DNA from: Thiohalomonas denitrificans
GTDB lineage: Bacteria > Pseudomonadota > Gammaproteobacteria > Thiohalomonadales > Thiohalomonadaceae
DNA: 64,000 nucleotides
Direction: 5' to 3'
Assembly: GCF_900102855.1 (NCBI RefSeq)
Contig: NZ_FMWD01000006.1
Coordinates: 1-64,000, forward strand
The notes under the pieces were generated by a model. That model searched no databases. It saw only the letters and a program-made list of their open reading frames with translations, and had not been told where the DNA came from. The position numbers and the translations under genes were made by a program. This document shows positions 1 through 8,393 of the stretch, one piece after another. Numbering within the stretch: the first letter of the stretch is position 1; every line of letters begins with the position of its first letter.

Positions 1-78
1 CCATTCCCTGCGAAACGCGCCTTGCATCTGGCCGGCCAGCGACTCGCTGAAAGCACCGCCAAGCATGCAACAGTACAC
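1..78 (+). mobile_element. Right end of a miniature inverted-repeat element (copy a, cut by window edge)
   Basis: These 78 bases match the right-hand part of the elements at 36465-36728 and 41059-41324, including the terminal GCATGCAACAGTACAC. The left end lies outside the window. It stops 37 bp before the zapB-like start codon. Identification rests on direct comparison of the copies in this window. Confidence 0.85.
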
Positions 79-115
79 CGCCGCGTTTTCGCTGAAATTC
101 AACAGCTTGCCGTAG

Positions 116-328
116 ATGAGTGCGGATGATACTGAATTGAGAGCCCTTGAGCGGTATGTGGATGAACTCATCCACTGTGTCGCGCGTCTCAGGGAAGAGA
201 ACCGATCGCTTCGTGAGAGCCAGGCGATGCTCAATACCGAACGGGCGCGCCTTATCGAAAAGACAGAGGAGGCCCGGGGCCGCGTCGAGGCGATGATCGC
301 CCGACTCAAATCGATGGAGCAGAATTAA
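116..328 (+). CDS. TIGR02449-family ZapB-like coiled-coil protein
   Basis: This 70-residue acidic/basic heptad-rich protein is predicted to be almost entirely coiled coil (leucines and charged residues alternate from residue 8 to 66). Small proteins of this type lie immediately upstream of zapA in many gammaproteobacteria and are annotated as TIGR02449 / ZapB-like; a role in Z-ring assembly is inferred from that position, not shown. Its stop codon overlaps the zapA start (ATG at 328), so the two are translationally coupled. A miniature inverted-repeat element ends 37 bp upstream and could have displaced or supplied the promoter. Confidence 0.8.
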   Translation: MSADDTELRALERYVDELIHCVARLREENRSLRESQAMLNTERARLIEKTEEARGRVEAMIARLKSMEQN

Positions 329-642
329 TGCACGACCCGATCGAACAGAAGGTTGTGATCCTCGGCAAGGAGTTCCTCGTGGGATGTCCGCCCGAGGAAA
401 AAGAGGCGCTGCATGAATCCGCGCGCCTGCTTGACCGCAAGATGCGCGAGATAAAGGATAGCGGCAAGGTGATCGGCAGCGAGCGCATCGCGGTCATGGC
501 CGCCCTGAACATCGCCCATGAACTTATTGAAGAGCGCAGCATCGAAAACGGCTGCACTCGGGATCTCGGTGAGCGGCTGCGTGTGATGCAGGACAAGATT
601 GAAACGGCCCTCGAAAGAGAGGACCGGCAGATGGAGCTGTAA
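328..642 (+). CDS. zapA: Cell division protein ZapA
   Basis: The 104-residue product has the typical ZapA layout: an N-terminal beta/alpha globular domain (residues 1-45, with the family-typical VVILGKEFLVGCPPEE start) followed by a long alpha-helical coiled coil (from about 65). ZapA binds FtsZ in the cytoplasm and crosslinks protofilaments in the Z-ring. The gene overlaps the ZapB-like gene upstream and is followed by 6S RNA and fau, the conserved gammaproteobacterial order. Length equals the family norm. Confidence 0.93.
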   Translation: MHDPIEQKVVILGKEFLVGCPPEEKEALHESARLLDRKMREIKDSGKVIGSERIAVMAALNIAHELIEERSIENGCTRDLGERLRVMQDKIETALEREDRQMEL

Positions 643-753
643 CAACAGAGATTTCAGCGATTCACGGAAGAGCTTGCACTCCTTTGGATTTTTGCGGAAG
701 CTGCAAGGAGCCGGGAAAGCTCTGCGGTTAAATGATTCGTATCAGTTTGTTTT

Positions 754-938
754 GGGTATCGCCTGGGGTGTGCGCTTTGCGCGTCGGTAATTCTTGAGCC
801 GATAAGCACCACCCGGGACCTTATATACCAGCGCTGTGTGCATGTCCGTGCGTCGGAAAGCCTGATGTGCTGGTTGCTGGACCCACTTGAACCAAGGGTT
901 CAAGGTAACGGCGCCGGCGGCACTCCGGGTGGTACCCT
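754..938 (+). ncRNA. ssrS: 6S RNA
   Basis: The segment TTGAACCAAGGGTTCAAGG (891-908 region) and the following GCGCCGGCGGCACTCCGGG match the highly conserved 3' part of gammaproteobacterial 6S RNA. The 5' end GGGTATCGCCTGGGGTG pairs with the 3' end CACTCCGGGTGGTACCC to form the closing stem, giving a length of about 185 nt, equal to E. coli 6S. It lies between zapA and fau, the canonical locus. 6S RNA mimics an open promoter and sequesters sigma-70 RNA polymerase in stationary phase. Ends were placed by base pairing and may be off by a few nucleotides. The promoter upstream is not obvious. Confidence 0.9.
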
Positions 939-969
939 CCCTCCAACTCTCCCCGTGACAACACGCCAC

Positions 970-1575
970 GTGAATCGATCCGAACGTAACCAGATCCGCC
1001 GGACCATGCGCCGGCAAAGACGCGCTCTATCGGAGCAGGAACGCCAGCGACGCTCGAATGCGCTGGTAATGCAACTGCTGCGCACACCACTGTTTCGGCG
1101 CAGTCGCCATATCGCGCTGTACATCAGTAATGATGGCGAGGTGGACCTGCACGCTCTGGCTGAACGCGCCTGCCGGATGGGGAAACGCTGTTATCTACCG
1201 GTATTGAGCCCGCTGTTTCACAACCGGCTGTGGTTCGCTCCGTACCGGCCGGGTTGCAGAATGACCCCGAACCGGTTCGGTATCCCCGAACCGGACGTGG
1301 CGTGCTCGGCCATGCGCAGGGTGTGGAGCCTGGACCTGGTGCTTGCGCCGCTGGTTGCTTTCGATGCAATGGGCAACCGGCTGGGGATGGGAGGCGGCTT
1401 TTATGATCGCACCTTCGCCTACCTCAATCAGCGCCATCGCTGGCACAAGCCCCGGATTCTGGGCACAGCTTTCGAGTTCCAGCGGGTGGGAGAACTACCC
1501 TGCGAGTCCTGGGATGTACCGATGAACGGCATCATCACCGAAACGCAATTCTACGAGACTGAAGAGAGGAGCTGA
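970..1575 (+). CDS. fau: 5-formyltetrahydrofolate cyclo-ligase
   Basis: The protein (about 201 residues from GTG 970) converts 5-formyl-THF to 5,10-methenyl-THF using ATP. The family signature around GMGGGFYDRTF near the C-terminal third is present, with the N-terminal arginine/lysine-rich helix (RRTMRRQRRALSEQER) that binds ATP phosphate. The longer reading frame from 838 is rejected because it would overlap the 6S RNA; GTG 970 gives the family-typical N-terminus, and ATG 1006 is a shorter alternative. The ssrS-fau pairing is conserved, and in E. coli fau (ygfA) is co-transcribed with 6S. Confidence 0.9.
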   Translation: MNRSERNQIRRTMRRQRRALSEQERQRRSNALVMQLLRTPLFRRSRHIALYISNDGEVDLHALAERACRMGKRCYLPVLSPLFHNRLWFAPYRPGCRMTPNRFGIPEPDVACSAMRRVWSLDLVLAPLVAFDAMGNRLGMGGGFYDRTFAYLNQRHRWHKPRILGTAFEFQRVGELPCESWDVPMNGIITETQFYETEERS

Positions 1576-1614
1576 AGCGAAGCCCGTCAATACGACGTGG
1601 CCTCAGGTGCTTTT

Positions 1615-1740
1615 TCAGCGTTGCGCTTCGATTTGTGGCCGGGAATCGCCAATCATGCCCTGAGCGACGCTGGTGGCCAGTACGCCCGTTACGACCAATA
1701 CCGCAAGAACGACCAAGATGTCGGGTTTTCGACGTCTCAT
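1615..1740 (-). CDS. Small single-span membrane protein (41 aa)
   Basis: Reading the minus strand from ATG at 1738-1740 gives 41 codons: a short basic N-terminus (MRRRKPD), one strongly hydrophobic segment (residues 8-26, ILVVLAVLVVTGVLATSVA) and a short polar tail. A good Shine-Dalgarno (CGGAGGTG) sits about 4 bp upstream of the ATG. The positive-inside charge pattern predicts N-in topology. I do not recognise a function. It is convergent with fau and divergent from the EVE gene. Confidence 0.6.
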   Translation of the reverse strand: MRRRKPDILVVLAVLVVTGVLATSVAQGMIGDSRPQIEAQR

Positions 1741-1904
1741 TGCACCTCCGTATAACCACAAAAAAGGGGCAGAGTGTTAAAAAGCGACCTCCTGTATAGC
1801 CAACCGACTTCGGGTTGTCAATGCCCCTACAAGATTCATGGTAAGAATAACGCCCTCTAGATGTGGTAATACCGACCAATTCACAAAAAACCAAAGGGGA
1901 ACGT

Positions 1905-2372
1905 ATGCAGTACTGGCTGATGAAATCCGAACCCGAGACCTTCGGCATCGACGACCTCGCGGCCTGCCCGAAGGGTACCGACCACTGGGATGGTGTTCGC
2001 AACTATCAGGCCCGGAACATGATGCGCGATCAGATGCGGGCAGGCGACCGGGTGCTGTTTTACCACTCCAACACCAAAGTTCCGGGGATCGTCGGGATTG
2101 CCGAGGTGGTCCGCGAAGGTTATCCGGACCACACCGCCTTCGATCCCGATGCGAAATACTACGATCCCAAAAGCGATCCGGATAAGCCGCGCTGGTACAT
2201 GGTCGACGTGAAGTTCGTCCGCAAACTCAAACGCACCATATCCCTCCAGGAGCTCAAGGAGGAGCATGCCGACGCACTGGAGGATTTGCCGCTCCTGCGC
2301 CGCGGCAATCGACTCTCGATCATGCCGGTCACCGCGCAGCAGTGGGAATACATTCTGGGCCTGGAAAGCTAA
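1905..2372 (+). CDS. EVE (PUA-like) domain protein
   Basis: The 155-residue product starts MQYWLMKSEPETF and contains DHWDGVRNYQARN and GDRVLFYHSN, the hallmarks of the EVE domain family (thymocyte nuclear protein 1-like). These single-domain proteins have a PUA/YTH-like fold that can read modified bases in nucleic acid; the cellular role in bacteria is not settled. ATG 1905 is preceded by AAAGGGGA and gives the family N-terminus, so it is preferred to ATG 1863. It is convergent with ilvA. Confidence 0.9.
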   Translation: MQYWLMKSEPETFGIDDLAACPKGTDHWDGVRNYQARNMMRDQMRAGDRVLFYHSNTKVPGIVGIAEVVREGYPDHTAFDPDAKYYDPKSDPDKPRWYMVDVKFVRKLKRTISLQELKEEHADALEDLPLLRRGNRLSIMPVTAQQWEYILGLES

Positions 2373-2416
2373 CCACTGAGTACACCGAGTAATAATCCTC
2401 CGTGTCCTCAGTGGTT
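2371..2416 (+). repeat. Paired CCACTGAG/CTCAGTGG repeat between convergent genes
   Basis: AACCACTGAG (2371-2380) is the exact inverse of CTCAGTGGTT (2407-2416), with an internal TACACCGAG / CCGTGTCCT near-pair. It begins at the EVE stop codon and is a diverged member of the CCACAGAG family found seven more times in the window. It could serve as a bidirectional transcription end, but there is no U-run. Confidence 0.6.
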
Positions 2417-2459
2417 CTGTTGACCAACACCTTGATTCCTCTGCCGCGACATACTGCTA

Positions 2460-3971
2460 TCAGCGCAGAAACAGTTCATAGACCGGGTCTTCGGTCTCTT
2501 CCCACCAGCGATAACCCAGCTGGTCGAGAAACCGGAGGAACGCCTCGTTGTCTTCGGGGGGCACCTGGATGCCCGCCAGCACCCGGCCATACGCCGCACC
2601 ATGATTGCGGTAATGGAAGAGACTGATATTCCAGTGCTGTCCCATACTGTTCAGGAAGCGCATCAGAGCCGCCGGACGTTCCGGAAACTCGAAGCGCAGC
2701 AGTCTTTCGTCGGGTGCATCAGAACGGCCGCCGACCATGTAGCGGATATGCAGCTTCGCCATTTCGTTGTCCGACAGATCCACCACCGGAATATCGTGGC
2801 CGTGGAGCAGAGCGAGCAATGCTTCCCGATCCGCATCATCGCCGGAGCTCTGTACCCCGACAAAGACGTGCGCCTCCGAGGCATCGGCGTAGCGGTAGTT
2901 GAATTCGGTGATCTGCCGCTTGCCGAGCAGATCGCAGAACTGTCGGAAACTTCCGGGCCGTTCGCGGATGGTGGCGGCGAAGAGGACCTCGCGGCGCTCA
3001 CCGATTTCGGCCCGTTCCGCGACGTGGCGCAGGCGGTCAAAATTGATATTGGCACCGCTGTCGATGGCGATCAGCTCGGCGCCCTGTATTTTTTCGCGGT
3101 TGACGTACTTCTTGAGGCCCGCCACGCCCAGGGCGCCCGCAGGCTCTGCAATGGAGCGGGTATCCTCGAAGATGTCCTTGATGGCAGCGCAGATTTCATC
3201 GCTGGAGACCAGAATGATTTCATCCACGAACTGACGGGCGATCCGAAACGGCTCCTCACCGGCCTGGCGAACCGCGACACCATCGGCAAAGATGCCGACC
3301 TGATCGAGGATGACCCGCTGATCCGCCTTCAGTGCCTCATACATGCAGGGGGCGTCATCCGGTTCGACGCCGATCACCTTGATGCCGGGTTTGAGTGCCT
3401 TCACGTAGGTGGCGATCCCCGAAATCAGTCCGCCACCGCCCACCGGGACGAAGATGGCATCGATATCCCCCGAGTGCTGGCGCAGGATCTCCATCGCGAT
3501 CGTCCCCTGGCCGGCAATCACCTCGGGGTCGTCGTAGGGATGAACGAAGGTCATTCCCTCCTCTTCGACCATCTTCTGCGCGAACTCCGCCGCCTCGTTG
3601 TAGGCGTTACCGTGCAGTTCGATACGAGCCCCGAGGTTTCTGACGGCCGCCACCTTGATTTCGGGGGTGGTCTCCGGCATGACGATGAGCGCATCGATAT
3701 CCAGTCTCCGGGCCGACAGTGCCACCCCCTGGGCATGGTTTCCCGCCGATGCGGCGACGACACCGCGGGCGCGCTGCTCAGCGGTGAGGTTCACCATCTT
3801 GTTGTAGGCGCCGCGCAGCTTGAACGAGAAGACCGGCTGCAAGTCCTCGCGCTTCAGCCATACTCTGTTATCGAAGCGCCGGGAGAGCGCCGGTGCGTGC
3901 TCGAGGGGTGTCTCGACGGCGACGTCGTAGACCCGGGCGGTGAGGATACGTTTCAGATAATCGATGGGCAT
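2460..3971 (-). CDS. ilvA: Threonine ammonia-lyase, biosynthetic
   Basis: This 503-residue PLP enzyme deaminates threonine to 2-oxobutanoate, the first step toward isoleucine. The PLP lysine lies in SFKLRGAYNKM (K51), the phosphate-binding glycine loop is PVGGGGLISG (about 176-185), and SAGNHAQG (75-82) is the substrate loop. Two ACT-like regulatory domains fill residues 325-503, as expected for the long, isoleucine-inhibited, valine-activated form rather than the short catabolic enzyme. The gene is divergent from rpiA, an arrangement common in gammaproteobacteria. Confidence 0.95.
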   Translation of the reverse strand: MPIDYLKRILTARVYDVAVETPLEHAPALSRRFDNRVWLKREDLQPVFSFKLRGAYNKMVNLTAEQRARGVVAASAGNHAQGVALSARRLDIDALIVMPETTPEIKVAAVRNLGARIELHGNAYNEAAEFAQKMVEEEGMTFVHPYDDPEVIAGQGTIAMEILRQHSGDIDAIFVPVGGGGLISGIATYVKALKPGIKVIGVEPDDAPCMYEALKADQRVILDQVGIFADGVAVRQAGEEPFRIARQFVDEIILVSSDEICAAIKDIFEDTRSIAEPAGALGVAGLKKYVNREKIQGAELIAIDSGANINFDRLRHVAERAEIGERREVLFAATIRERPGSFRQFCDLLGKRQITEFNYRYADASEAHVFVGVQSSGDDADREALLALLHGHDIPVVDLSDNEMAKLHIRYMVGGRSDAPDERLLRFEFPERPAALMRFLNSMGQHWNISLFHYRNHGAAYGRVLAGIQVPPEDNEAFLRFLDQLGYRWWEETEDPVYELFLR

Positions 3972-4028
3972 GGATGCGTGGTCGCTGGGAAAGAGCTACA
4001 AGATACCGAAGCGGCAGGGCGACATAAA

Positions 4029-4139
4029 GGGAACCTCTAAAAATTTCATTTTTCGTCACTCCCGCGAAAGCGGGAGCCCAGTAAAGTCAAACGGCTGGAT
4101 TCCCGCTTTCGCGGGAAAGACGAGTTTATAGAAGTGCCC
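4029..4139. mobile_element. 110-bp mini-element with terminal inverted repeats (copy 1)
   Basis: The element starts GGGAACCTCTAAAAATT and ends with TTTATAGAAGTGCCC, imperfect inverted repeats of about 16 bp. It is flanked on both sides by TAAA (4025-4028 and 4140-4143), a perfect 4-bp target duplication. Inside is a strong hairpin, CCCGCGAAAGCGGGAG / CCCGCTTTCGCGGG. The same element occurs at 15207-15316. The ends and duplication resemble non-autonomous derivatives of IS5-type transposons, which is inference. It lies 57 bp upstream of the ilvA start. Confidence 0.75.
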
Positions 4140-4143
4140 TAAA

Positions 4144-4571
4144 GGAGCACAGACTCGGGAAGCGGAGAGATCCCTGTGGTATCAAGGCCTTTTGGCTACC
4201 GCCCGCTCCTGCGACAAATAGGCACCGGACCCCCCGCTCCCGATTTTTGATATCCTTACGAGGGCGCTTCCAATAAGCCGGCGCGATCTGCATTGTGCCC
4301 ATAATCGTCGGGCCAAGGGGGACAGCAGGCCGCGAGCGCCAGATGCGCGGGAGGGCCTCGCCGCATACGGGCCTTCCCGGCCGTAATGGCGCCCTTTTTG
4401 CGCAGGCAGGTCGTCATCAGGCAACTGCACGTCGCTCACTGCGCCTTGCCACGAACCAAAACGGCGGCGATGAAGCCGGTGTTGGATGAACAGCAGTGGG
4501 CTATAGGCGATTTGCCACCCTCTACATCACGATTCGAAAAACAGGGCGAAGACCCAGAGGAAAGGTTTCCC
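4144..4571. other. Intergenic region between ilvA and rpiA, nothing recognised
   Basis: No coding frame with a plausible start, Shine-Dalgarno or family match was seen on either strand beyond the rpiA leader. The region presumably holds the promoters for ilvA and rpiA, but I could not place them convincingly. Confidence 0.5.
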
Positions 4572-5228
4572 ATGACTCAGGACGAAATGAAAAAAGCGGT
4601 GGCCAAGGCCGCTCTGGAATATGTACAAGCCGATACCATTGTCGGCGTCGGTACCGGCTCTACAGCCAATCACTTTATCGATTACCTGGCCGGGATCAAG
4701 CACAAGATCAATGGCACCGTCGCCAGCTCCAAGGCGAGTGCCGACCGCCTGAAGAGCCACGGCATCGAGGTAATGGACCTCAATATGGTCGATGAGATCG
4801 CGGTCTACGTCGACGGCGCCGATGAAACCAACCGCTACGGCCAACTGGTCAAGGGCGGCGGCGGTGCTCTGACCCGGGAAAAGATCGTTGCCGCGGCATC
4901 ACGGCAGTTCGTCTGCATCGTCGATGAGAGCAAGGTGGTGGACGTGCTCGGCACATTCCCTTTGCCGATCGAAGTAATCCCCATGGCCCGCAGCCTTGTG
5001 GCGCGTCAGGTGGTCAAAATGGGTGGTGAGCCGGTCTACCGGGAGGGCTTCGTCACCGACAACGGCAACATCATCCTCGATGTGCACGGCCTGCAAATCA
5101 TGGAACCGGCCAAGCTCGAGCAGGAGCTGAACAACATCGTCGGCGTCGTCACCAATGGTCTGTTCGCACGCGACCCTGCCGACGTCGTACTGATGGGCAC
5201 ACCCGACGGCGTCAAGAAGCTGGATTGA
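4572..5228 (+). CDS. rpiA: Ribose-5-phosphate isomerase A
   Basis: The 218-residue enzyme interconverts ribose 5-phosphate and ribulose 5-phosphate in the non-oxidative pentose phosphate pathway. Visible family motifs are [14 protein letters not shown] (about 25-38), SSKAS, the catalytic DGADE (about 82-86) and [12 protein letters not shown] (about 95-106). ATG 4572 gives the standard length (E. coli 219); the upstream in-frame ATG 4386 would add an unconserved extension. It is followed by a CCACAGAG repeat and a DUF2905 gene. Confidence 0.96.
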   Translation: MTQDEMKKAVAKAALEYVQADTIVGVGTGSTANHFIDYLAGIKHKINGTVASSKASADRLKSHGIEVMDLNMVDEIAVYVDGADETNRYGQLVKGGGGALTREKIVAAASRQFVCIVDESKVVDVLGTFPLPIEVIPMARSLVARQVVKMGGEPVYREGFVTDNGNIILDVHGLQIMEPAKLEQELNNIVGVVTNGLFARDPADVVLMGTPDGVKKLD

Positions 5229-5240
5229 TTGACGGTTCAA

Positions 5241-5326
5241 ACCACAGAGGGCACAGAGGGCACAGAGGAACCAGCAAAACAGATCTATGTTGCCTTTGAA
5301 GGCAAACCTCTGTGTTCTCTGTGGTT
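5241..5326 (+). repeat. CCACAGAG/CTCTGTGG paired repeat (rpiA-DUF2905)
   Basis: ACCACAGAGG plus GCACAGAGG copies (5241-5268) are complementary to CCTCTGTGTTCTCTGTGGT (5307-5325). The two arms enclose about 40 bp of unrelated sequence. It lies 12 bp after rpiA and ends 14 bp before the next start codon. Confidence 0.8.
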
Positions 5327-5340
5327 AATCACTTAGCCCC

Positions 5341-5541
5341 ATGTCCCGATTTCTGATTATTCTCGGCATTGCCCTGGTCGTCATCGGCCTGGCCCTGCCA
5401 TGGCTGCAAAAAATCGGTCTGGGACGACTGCCGGGAGATATTGTTATCGAGCGGGAGAATTTCCGCTTCTATTTTCCCGTGACCACATCAATCCTGGTCA
5501 GCCTCATCCTCTCTCTGCTGTTCTGGCTGTTCCGGAGATAG
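5341..5541 (+). CDS. DUF2905 family small membrane protein
   Basis: The 66-residue protein has an N-terminal transmembrane helix (residues 4-22), the family core GLGRLPGDIVIERENFRFYFP (about 26-46) and a second helix (48-64). This is the DUF2905 pattern, a widespread two-helix inner-membrane protein of unknown function. It probably sits in the rpiA transcript. Its end is only 8 bp from the convergent ccoI stop. Confidence 0.88.
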   Translation: MSRFLIILGIALVVIGLALPWLQKIGLGRLPGDIVIERENFRFYFPVTTSILVSLILSLLFWLFRR

Positions 5542-5549
5542 GGCGCGCA

Positions 5550-8072
5550 CTATTTTCCGCATGGATCACAGGATGGAAGCGTGGCGGCGGCCGGGTTCGC
5601 CGCAACCGGTGGTTCACTGCGTGAGGTTTTGAACAGGGTGCGAATGCGGGCCGCGTTGCCGATGACGAGCAGGGAGCTGATCGGCATCGCAATGGCGGCC
5701 ACCAGCGGTGTGATGAATGCGGCCATCGCCAGCGGCACCATGATCGCGTTGTAGGTCATCGACAGGCCGATATTCTGGCGAATGGTACGCAGGGTTCGGC
5801 GCGAGAGCATGGTCGCCAGCCGTACCTTTTCCAGTTCATCACTCATCAGGACGATGTCGGCACACTCGATGGAGACGTCGGTCCCGGAGCCCACGGCGAT
5901 GCCCACGTCGGCGCGGATCAGTGCCGGGGCATCGTTGACCCCGTCCCCCACCATGGCGACACACTCCCCCCGGGCCTGGAGTTCACCGATTACCCGATCC
6001 TTGTCGCGCGGCAGCACCTCGGCCATGACCCCCATGCCGCCGAGCTGTCCGGCAGTGGCTTCGGCGACCCGCCGCCGGTCTCCCGTAAGCAGCGTCATGC
6101 GAATTCCTGCCGCCCGCAGACTCGCAACCAGCGCCGCGGCGTCCGAGCGCAGACGGTCCGCCACCGCGATGATGCCCACTTCACGTCCCCGGAACGCCAT
6201 GTGCACACAGGTAATCCCCGCCTTCTCCAGCTCACGGACGCGCTCATCCAGCGCCTCGACAGCGGTGATGCTGTGCCTGTCGAGCCAGACCCGGGTACCG
6301 ATGATCACCGGCCGTCCCGCCACCCGGGCGGCGACGCCGAGGCCCGGTTCACTCTCGAAATCAGTTACATCCAGGGAGCGCCATTCGATCTTCCGTTCTT
6401 CGGCCTCGTCGACCACCGCGCGGGCGATGGTGTGCTCGGAGTAGCGCTCTACCGATGCCGCCATGCCCAGCAGTTCCTGCTCCCCGATTCCGTGGGCGGC
6501 GACCTCGTGGAGCTGCATGCGCCCTTCGGTGAGGGTTCCGGTCTTGTCGAATACGACGTGCGACACCCGTGAGAGCGTCTCCAGTACGGCACCATTCTTG
6601 ATCAGAATGCCGTGGCGGGCGCCCTGCCCTGACGCGACCGCAATCGACATGGGGGTGGCCATCCCGAACGCGCACGGACAGGTGATAATGAGCACCGCGG
6701 TTGCTGCCGTGAGTGCCACCTCGAAGTCTTCACCCAGCCAGTAGGCGAAGGTCAACGAGGCGAGTACCAGAGTGGTCAGAACGAACCAGGGAACGATTCG
6801 GTCCGCCAGTCGCTGTATCGGCGCACGGGAGGCCTGGGCCTGTTCGACCATGGTAATGATGCGTCCCAGGGCGGTGTTGCCCAGGGTACCCTCAACCCGG
6901 ACGGTGAGTGCACTGTGGACGTTGATGGTTCCCGCCGAGACCGGATCTCCGGGGTGCTTGCCAACCGGTTCGGCCTCCCCGGAGAGCATCGACTCGTCCA
7001 CCTGGCTGCGACCCTCGACCACCCGGCCATCCACCGGAACCTTGTTCCCCGCCCGCACCAGAACGGTATCGCCCGGTTTCACCGCGCGGATGGGCATGAT
7101 CTGTTCATCGCCATCGCTGAGGAGAGTGGCCACCCTGGGCTGCAGGTCCATCAACCGCTGGGTGGCGGCAACGGCGTGGCGCTTGGACATCGCCTCAAGG
7201 TAGCGCCCGATGAGGATGACGAACATGAAGTTCACCACCGTATCGAAGTAGACCTCTCCTCCGGTAGTGCCGCTCACGGTCACATAGACCGAGTAGGCCC
7301 AGGTGGTGCTGGCGCCGAGGGCGATAGGGAAGTCCATGGTGAGGTGCAGGTTGCGAAGGCCCGTCCAGGCTCCCCGGAAAAAGGGCCATCCCGAGTAGAA
7401 CAGTGTGGGTGTGGCAAGGCCGAAGCCAACCCAGTGAAAGAGGCCGCGGAATTCGCCCTGGTCCGCCCCCGAGTAGAGAGCAATCGAGATCCACATCAGG
7501 TTCATTACGGCGAAGGCGGCGAATGCCAGGCGAAACAGCATGCTCCGGTTCTGCTTTTTCAGTGCGCCTTCGGCCGCCTCGGGGTCGAAAGGCACGGCTG
7601 CATAACCAATCTGCCCCAGTCGGCCGATGATCTCCGAGAGCCGGACCCGGGTGTTGTCCCAACGCACCAGCAGCCGCTTGCCGGACAGATTGACGCTGGC
7701 CGCCAGCACGCCCTGCATCCGCCCCAGAGTGCGCTCAATCAACCATACGCAGGCGGCACAATGGATGCCTTCCACCAGGAGATGGATTTCACGCTGCTCA
7801 CCCAGCTCCCTGACGTACTCGGCCTGCACATCGTCCAGGTCGTACATTGCCGCATCTTCAGGAGGTTCGGGCGGTGGGGCCAGTAGACTCCCTTCCGGTG
7901 TTCGCTGATAAAAACCCTCCAGCCCGGCCTCGTAGATCGCCTCGCACACCGCCTTGCAACCGATACAGCAGAAATGGCGATGCTCCCCGTCGATATCCGA
8001 CCCGTGACGCTCGCCCGGCGGGACCGGCAGGCCGCAGTGAAAGCAGGATGTGGAGGTTTCGGATGCGGGCAT
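5550..8072 (-). CDS. ccoI: Cbb3 oxidase copper P-type ATPase CcoI/FixI
   Basis: The 840-residue copper exporter loads copper for CuB of cbb3 oxidase. Seen in order: an N-terminal cysteine cluster (CFHCGLP, CCIGC), a heavy-metal-associated domain with GIHCAACVW, eight predicted membrane helices, the ion-path motif CPCAFGMATP, the phosphorylated aspartate DKTGTLTEG and GDGVNDAPAL. The Cys-rich N-terminal DUF together with the HMA domain is specific for the CcoI/FixI group. The start at ATG 8072 gives the usual short leader before CFHC; in-frame starts at 8117 and 8126 are possible. It is the last gene of the ccoNOQPGHI run; ccoS, often next, is elsewhere (20766). Confidence 0.93.
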   Translation of the reverse strand: MPASETSTSCFHCGLPVPPGERHGSDIDGEHRHFCCIGCKAVCEAIYEAGLEGFYQRTPEGSLLAPPPEPPEDAAMYDLDDVQAEYVRELGEQREIHLLVEGIHCAACVWLIERTLGRMQGVLAASVNLSGKRLLVRWDNTRVRLSEIIGRLGQIGYAAVPFDPEAAEGALKKQNRSMLFRLAFAAFAVMNLMWISIALYSGADQGEFRGLFHWVGFGLATPTLFYSGWPFFRGAWTGLRNLHLTMDFPIALGASTTWAYSVYVTVSGTTGGEVYFDTVVNFMFVILIGRYLEAMSKRHAVAATQRLMDLQPRVATLLSDGDEQIMPIRAVKPGDTVLVRAGNKVPVDGRVVEGRSQVDESMLSGEAEPVGKHPGDPVSAGTINVHSALTVRVEGTLGNTALGRIITMVEQAQASRAPIQRLADRIVPWFVLTTLVLASLTFAYWLGEDFEVALTAATAVLIITCPCAFGMATPMSIAVASGQGARHGILIKNGAVLETLSRVSHVVFDKTGTLTEGRMQLHEVAAHGIGEQELLGMAASVERYSEHTIARAVVDEAEERKIEWRSLDVTDFESEPGLGVAARVAGRPVIIGTRVWLDRHSITAVEALDERVRELEKAGITCVHMAFRGREVGIIAVADRLRSDAAALVASLRAAGIRMTLLTGDRRRVAEATAGQLGGMGVMAEVLPRDKDRVIGELQARGECVAMVGDGVNDAPALIRADVGIAVGSGTDVSIECADIVLMSDELEKVRLATMLSRRTLRTIRQNIGLSMTYNAIMVPLAMAAFITPLVAAIAMPISSLLVIGNAARIRTLFKTSRSEPPVAANPAAATLPSCDPCGK

Positions 8073-8167
8073 GGGTGTTAGCTGGCTATCTCTCTTGATG
8101 AACTTGCCCCTGCTCATTACGAGCACCGCTCGCCGCTAGGCCTCGAACCAACGGCGAACTTCACTTC

Positions 8168-8253
8168 TGTCATTACGAGGAGCCCCAGCGACGAAGTAAT
8201 CTCTAAACTCCCACCCCGAGATTGCCGCGTCGCTGGGGCTCCTCGCAATGACA
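8168..8253. repeat. Palindromic repeat, GTCATTACGAGGAGCCCCAGC hairpin
   Basis: TGTCATTACGAGGAGCCCC and its near-complement GGGGCTCCTCGCAATGACA (arms of about 26 bp with one mismatch) enclose 34 bp. Such GTCATTGCGAGGAGC palindromes are known as widely dispersed intergenic repeats. It lies between ccoH and ccoI and interrupts otherwise tight operon spacing (the ccoH-ccoI gap is about 320 bp). Confidence 0.75.
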
Positions 8254-8393
8254 GGTTACCGGTTTGTCACTAATTCGGGGCCGAGGTGGCGGGTGGGCCT
8301 CGTGACGAGCGGCCGCTGGGAAGATCCGGTTAAGCGCTGACATCACGGAGAACGCCAACACCTGAGTCGCGCGCATTCTCCGTGTCGAGGACC

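Noticed and set aside
838-969. N-terminal extension of fau
   Set aside because: Falls within the 6S RNA; family N-terminus begins at GTG 970.
2601-4040. 479-codon plus-strand frame opposite ilvA
   Set aside because: Antisense to a complete, conserved enzyme; codon bias and motifs support ilvA.
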